From Clavelina lepadiformis (taxonomy: Eukaryota; Chordata; Ascidiacea; Aplousobranchia; Clavelinidae): a stretch of DNA of 64,000 bases. Of this stretch, positions 61,472 to 64,000 are shown in pieces. The position numbers and the translations under genes are program-made. A model generated the notes under the pieces. It saw only the letters and a program-made list of their open reading frames with translations, ran no database searches and was not told where the DNA came from. Every line of letters begins with the position of its first letter. The first letter of the stretch is position 1. Where the stretch lies: assembly GCF_947623445.1 (NCBI RefSeq), contig NC_135245.1, positions 18,545,501-18,609,500 on the forward strand. Reading direction: 5' to 3'.

Positions 61472-64000
61472 AATGACCTATCTCTTCTTCAATAACCTGG
61501 AAAAGAAGGACGGAAGTTTTTAAGTACCACTCGCGAAAAATACAAACACTGGCGCCTTGCCTTTCCAGGTACTGCTATGACTCACAAAATCGCCTGTCAA
61601 GAAACTCATATACGATATTATATCATTTTTATAGGCAATATTTTGCCATGAGTAATGCATTTATTTTCTGGTCAGGAAGTGGTTCAAAAAACGTTTTGTA
61701 GGTAAAAAATATTGCTTTTTTTCATTTAAAATAAACCAAATTATGATTAACTCTACAAATTAAGTAACACAAATATAACTTCGAATATATAAGATTTTAA
61801 GTAATACTGTCAACAACAAAACTTGTAAAATTCCAAATAAATATTCGATTAAATCAACCCTTTGTTGGATAAATGCAATAATACACGTTTGTAAACAAGC
61901 ATTTTACCAAAAACAGCAATCACTGAAGCTTGACTCAAACAAGAAAAAGCTTCAAAGTAATTGCGTCCTGATCTCATTCTTTATTCTCTTCTCAAATAAA
62001 ATAAAAATGTTCCAAACTTAGATTACTTAAAACTGCCGTGATAGAAGTGAAGCAGTAAAAGTTCTTCTTTAATTGACACTCTGATTAAGACAATGGCAGA
62101 TTTTCGCTATCATCTTAAAGATGGATTCTCAACTTTGTCTCATCAACATCCTGTTATTATCATGATGGCACAATGATTTATTTCACGTCGTTATACTCGC
62201 CAATAATGTGTTGTGAGCCGTTCTACGCGCATTACCCAAATGTTATCATTCGGCACATATATATTTTGAACACTATTAAGCACTTTTCTGTACAGCACAA
62301 AGCTCACGTGGGTTAAATTGATTGTACATTACGTGATCATTTGTCAATTGTCCGTGAATTTTCAGCTGATACTTGGCTTTTGAACAAAATTTCATGTTAC
62401 TTAAAATGGATTTTTCAAGCTTCGTATACGCTTTTACCTGTTGGAACGTTAGTGTCGTAGTACATGAAGCATATATTAGCATGTACACTTCATTTTTTTT
62501 AAGCATTTTCCCGCGTATACGGTAGTGGTAGCGACCATGAATTTTTCAAATTTTGGATTAAAGACTGAATTTTAACCTCATCAAAATGTTAACAGCACGT
62601 CGAATGATGCACAGCTGCTTTTTACAGTAAAAAGTTGGTCTAAAACCAAGAATGCGTATCGCAAGACATCAGCAGCATGGAATTATTAGATAGCAATCAA
62701 CGCTCATCGTCTTTCTATTCCAGTCTCTTGCTCGTCACTGTTGCTATAGTTACTGAACTACCTTTTTCTACTTAATATCCATTGCGTAGCTCGAAAACAA
62801 CGTTGACGTATCAAATGCCATTGATTATTATGCAAGCAGTCTATGTCGTGTAAGGTCGCCAGGCACCATATATTGCCTGCCAGTACAAATTAAACGTTTT
62901 CCGGCGTGTCCTTTATCGGTGACCTGCAAACACAACCAGACCAACGATAGGCGCAAAAACAGGATTTTTGAAAGTACAATTCGGCAGCATTTAAGTTGTT
63001 ATTGTCTACTATTGCAAAAAAATCTCCAAAAGTCTGCTACTATATAAACATCCAGCAAAATTCAGAAACTGCGCCCGATAGTAGTTTATAAATGACAACC
63101 AATTGCGCCAACTTTTGGATTTATATTCACTGCAAAAAATTGCTCTGCCAAAAATGCTGTTTTCTGAAACAGATCCTCATTAGCATGAAACAAATCCATA
63201 AACGCTTTAAATATGTTTGCCTAAAATACTCAGATTAAGCTTCATAGCTTTATACAGTGTCATAACTATTCGGGGATTTTCGTGCTGCGGTGTCACATTT
63301 TCTAAATTTGCATCAAAAGATGTTCACGCCAAACTTCAAAAAAGTCTGCGTCACGAACAGGTCAAAGAATGCCATAAAAATACGTGAAATACCGCGGCAT
63401 CCAGACTATTCCAAATACCAAATACACACCATCTTTTGTTGCATCAGCTGCGAGGTGTTATTAGTCCTTGCCATATTGTCACGACGGGACAAACTTTTCT
63501 TTGGTGAGTAACTTTTACGACTTTCTCCGGCGCATGTAATGACTCGACTCGACTCCGTAGCTCGATTGTATTTGGGCTTGGTGCTGGGGCAACCGTCCTT
63601 GAAACGCATATGCGTTAGTTGAGAGGAAAGGTGTCAAATTGCCCAATTAGTTTCATTCAGATTGATCGAAAGCTTGCGCAGTGATGTGTATAAGTTGTTG
63701 TACTAGAACTTCAAAACTTTGCCATGAATTTTATTACGCTTGAACTATATACTGTATTTCAGAACGACTAGTAGGTTTCATAATCATTTTTGATTATGTT
63801 TTTGGTTATTTAAGTAGCAATTTACAAATATGAGCAAAGCTACTTATAAATTAATTAATTTTTTTAGATCATCTTCTTAGCGCAGTAGAGTAACAAATGA
63901 CAATGTTACTTTGGAATAAAGATACTCTTCCGAGAACATACGTCACAGGGAAATTTATAAGCCAATGTCTGAGAATATGATTGAAAGTAAAGGAAATTTC
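61472..64000. other. Right-end stretch, nothing recognised
   Basis: A+T-rich DNA upstream of GPCR 4. No coding sequence, RNA gene or transposon end that I can support. It may contain the GPCR 4 promoter and a missing 5' exon. Confidence 0.4.

Noticed and set aside
1-64000. tRNA, rRNA or CRISPR features
   Set aside because: No B-box/cloverleaf pattern, rRNA block or regularly spaced repeat array was found by eye; a tRNAscan or Infernal run would settle this.

Overview
This window is about 63% A+T eukaryotic DNA with spliced genes, introns of roughly 0.1 to 3 kb and many short transposon remnants. The gene set (SPRED, IVD, BIVM, MEA1, RXFP3/4-like receptors, a TRADD-N-like/IRAK-like gene) points to an animal, most likely an invertebrate deuterostome. 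A tunicate (ascidian) is my best guess, but the species cannot be fixed from sequence alone. All assignments come from reading translations and splice sites by eye against remembered family sequences; no database search was run.

Layout. 1-10.7 kb: no gene seen. 10.77-16.63 kb (+): SPRED, a Ras/MAPK inhibitor with EVH1 and Sprouty domains. 18.94-22.57 kb (-): complete nine-exon IVD, a mitochondrial leucine-catabolism enzyme. 24.53-26.43 kb (+): complete six-exon BIVM. 27.61-29.79 kb (-): three-exon MEA1 homologue, convergent with BIVM. 29.8-37 kb: repeat-rich intergenic DNA. 37.0-38.3 kb (+): first of four related class A GPCRs. 40.45-48.77 kb (+): a 17-exon gene that is the most unusual object here. 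49.97-61.47 kb (-): three more related GPCRs. 61.5-64 kb: nothing seen.

The key find is the gene at 40,454-48,772. Seventeen exons join with all phases matching into one 1,209-residue frame. It encodes a hydrophobic segment, a TRADD-N-like domain, a pseudokinase, an active-looking IRAK/RIPK-type kinase and a Rab-like GTPase domain. The two kinase units share intron phases and an exon of identical length (444 nt), so they arose by internal tandem duplication. The GTPase lacks the catalytic Gln, the switch I Thr and any prenylation cysteine. It looks like a signalling scaffold that combines death-receptor/innate-immune adaptor parts with a JAK-like pseudokinase-kinase pair and a GTPase module, an architecture I do not know from any described family.

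The four GPCRs resemble relaxin-3/INSL5 receptors (RXFP3/RXFP4) in TM3, TM6 and TM7. They lack the acidic WxxExxxD ligand-binding motif at the top of TM2 and carry DRW in place of DRY. Two have a spliced C-terminal tail exon, one of which ends in a PDZ-ligand-like TMV. Several small non-autonomous DNA transposons with clear target-site duplications (hAT-like, 8 bp) or TA flanks (mariner-like) are mapped. One 88-bp family carries a full CRE (TGACGTCA) in each of three copies.
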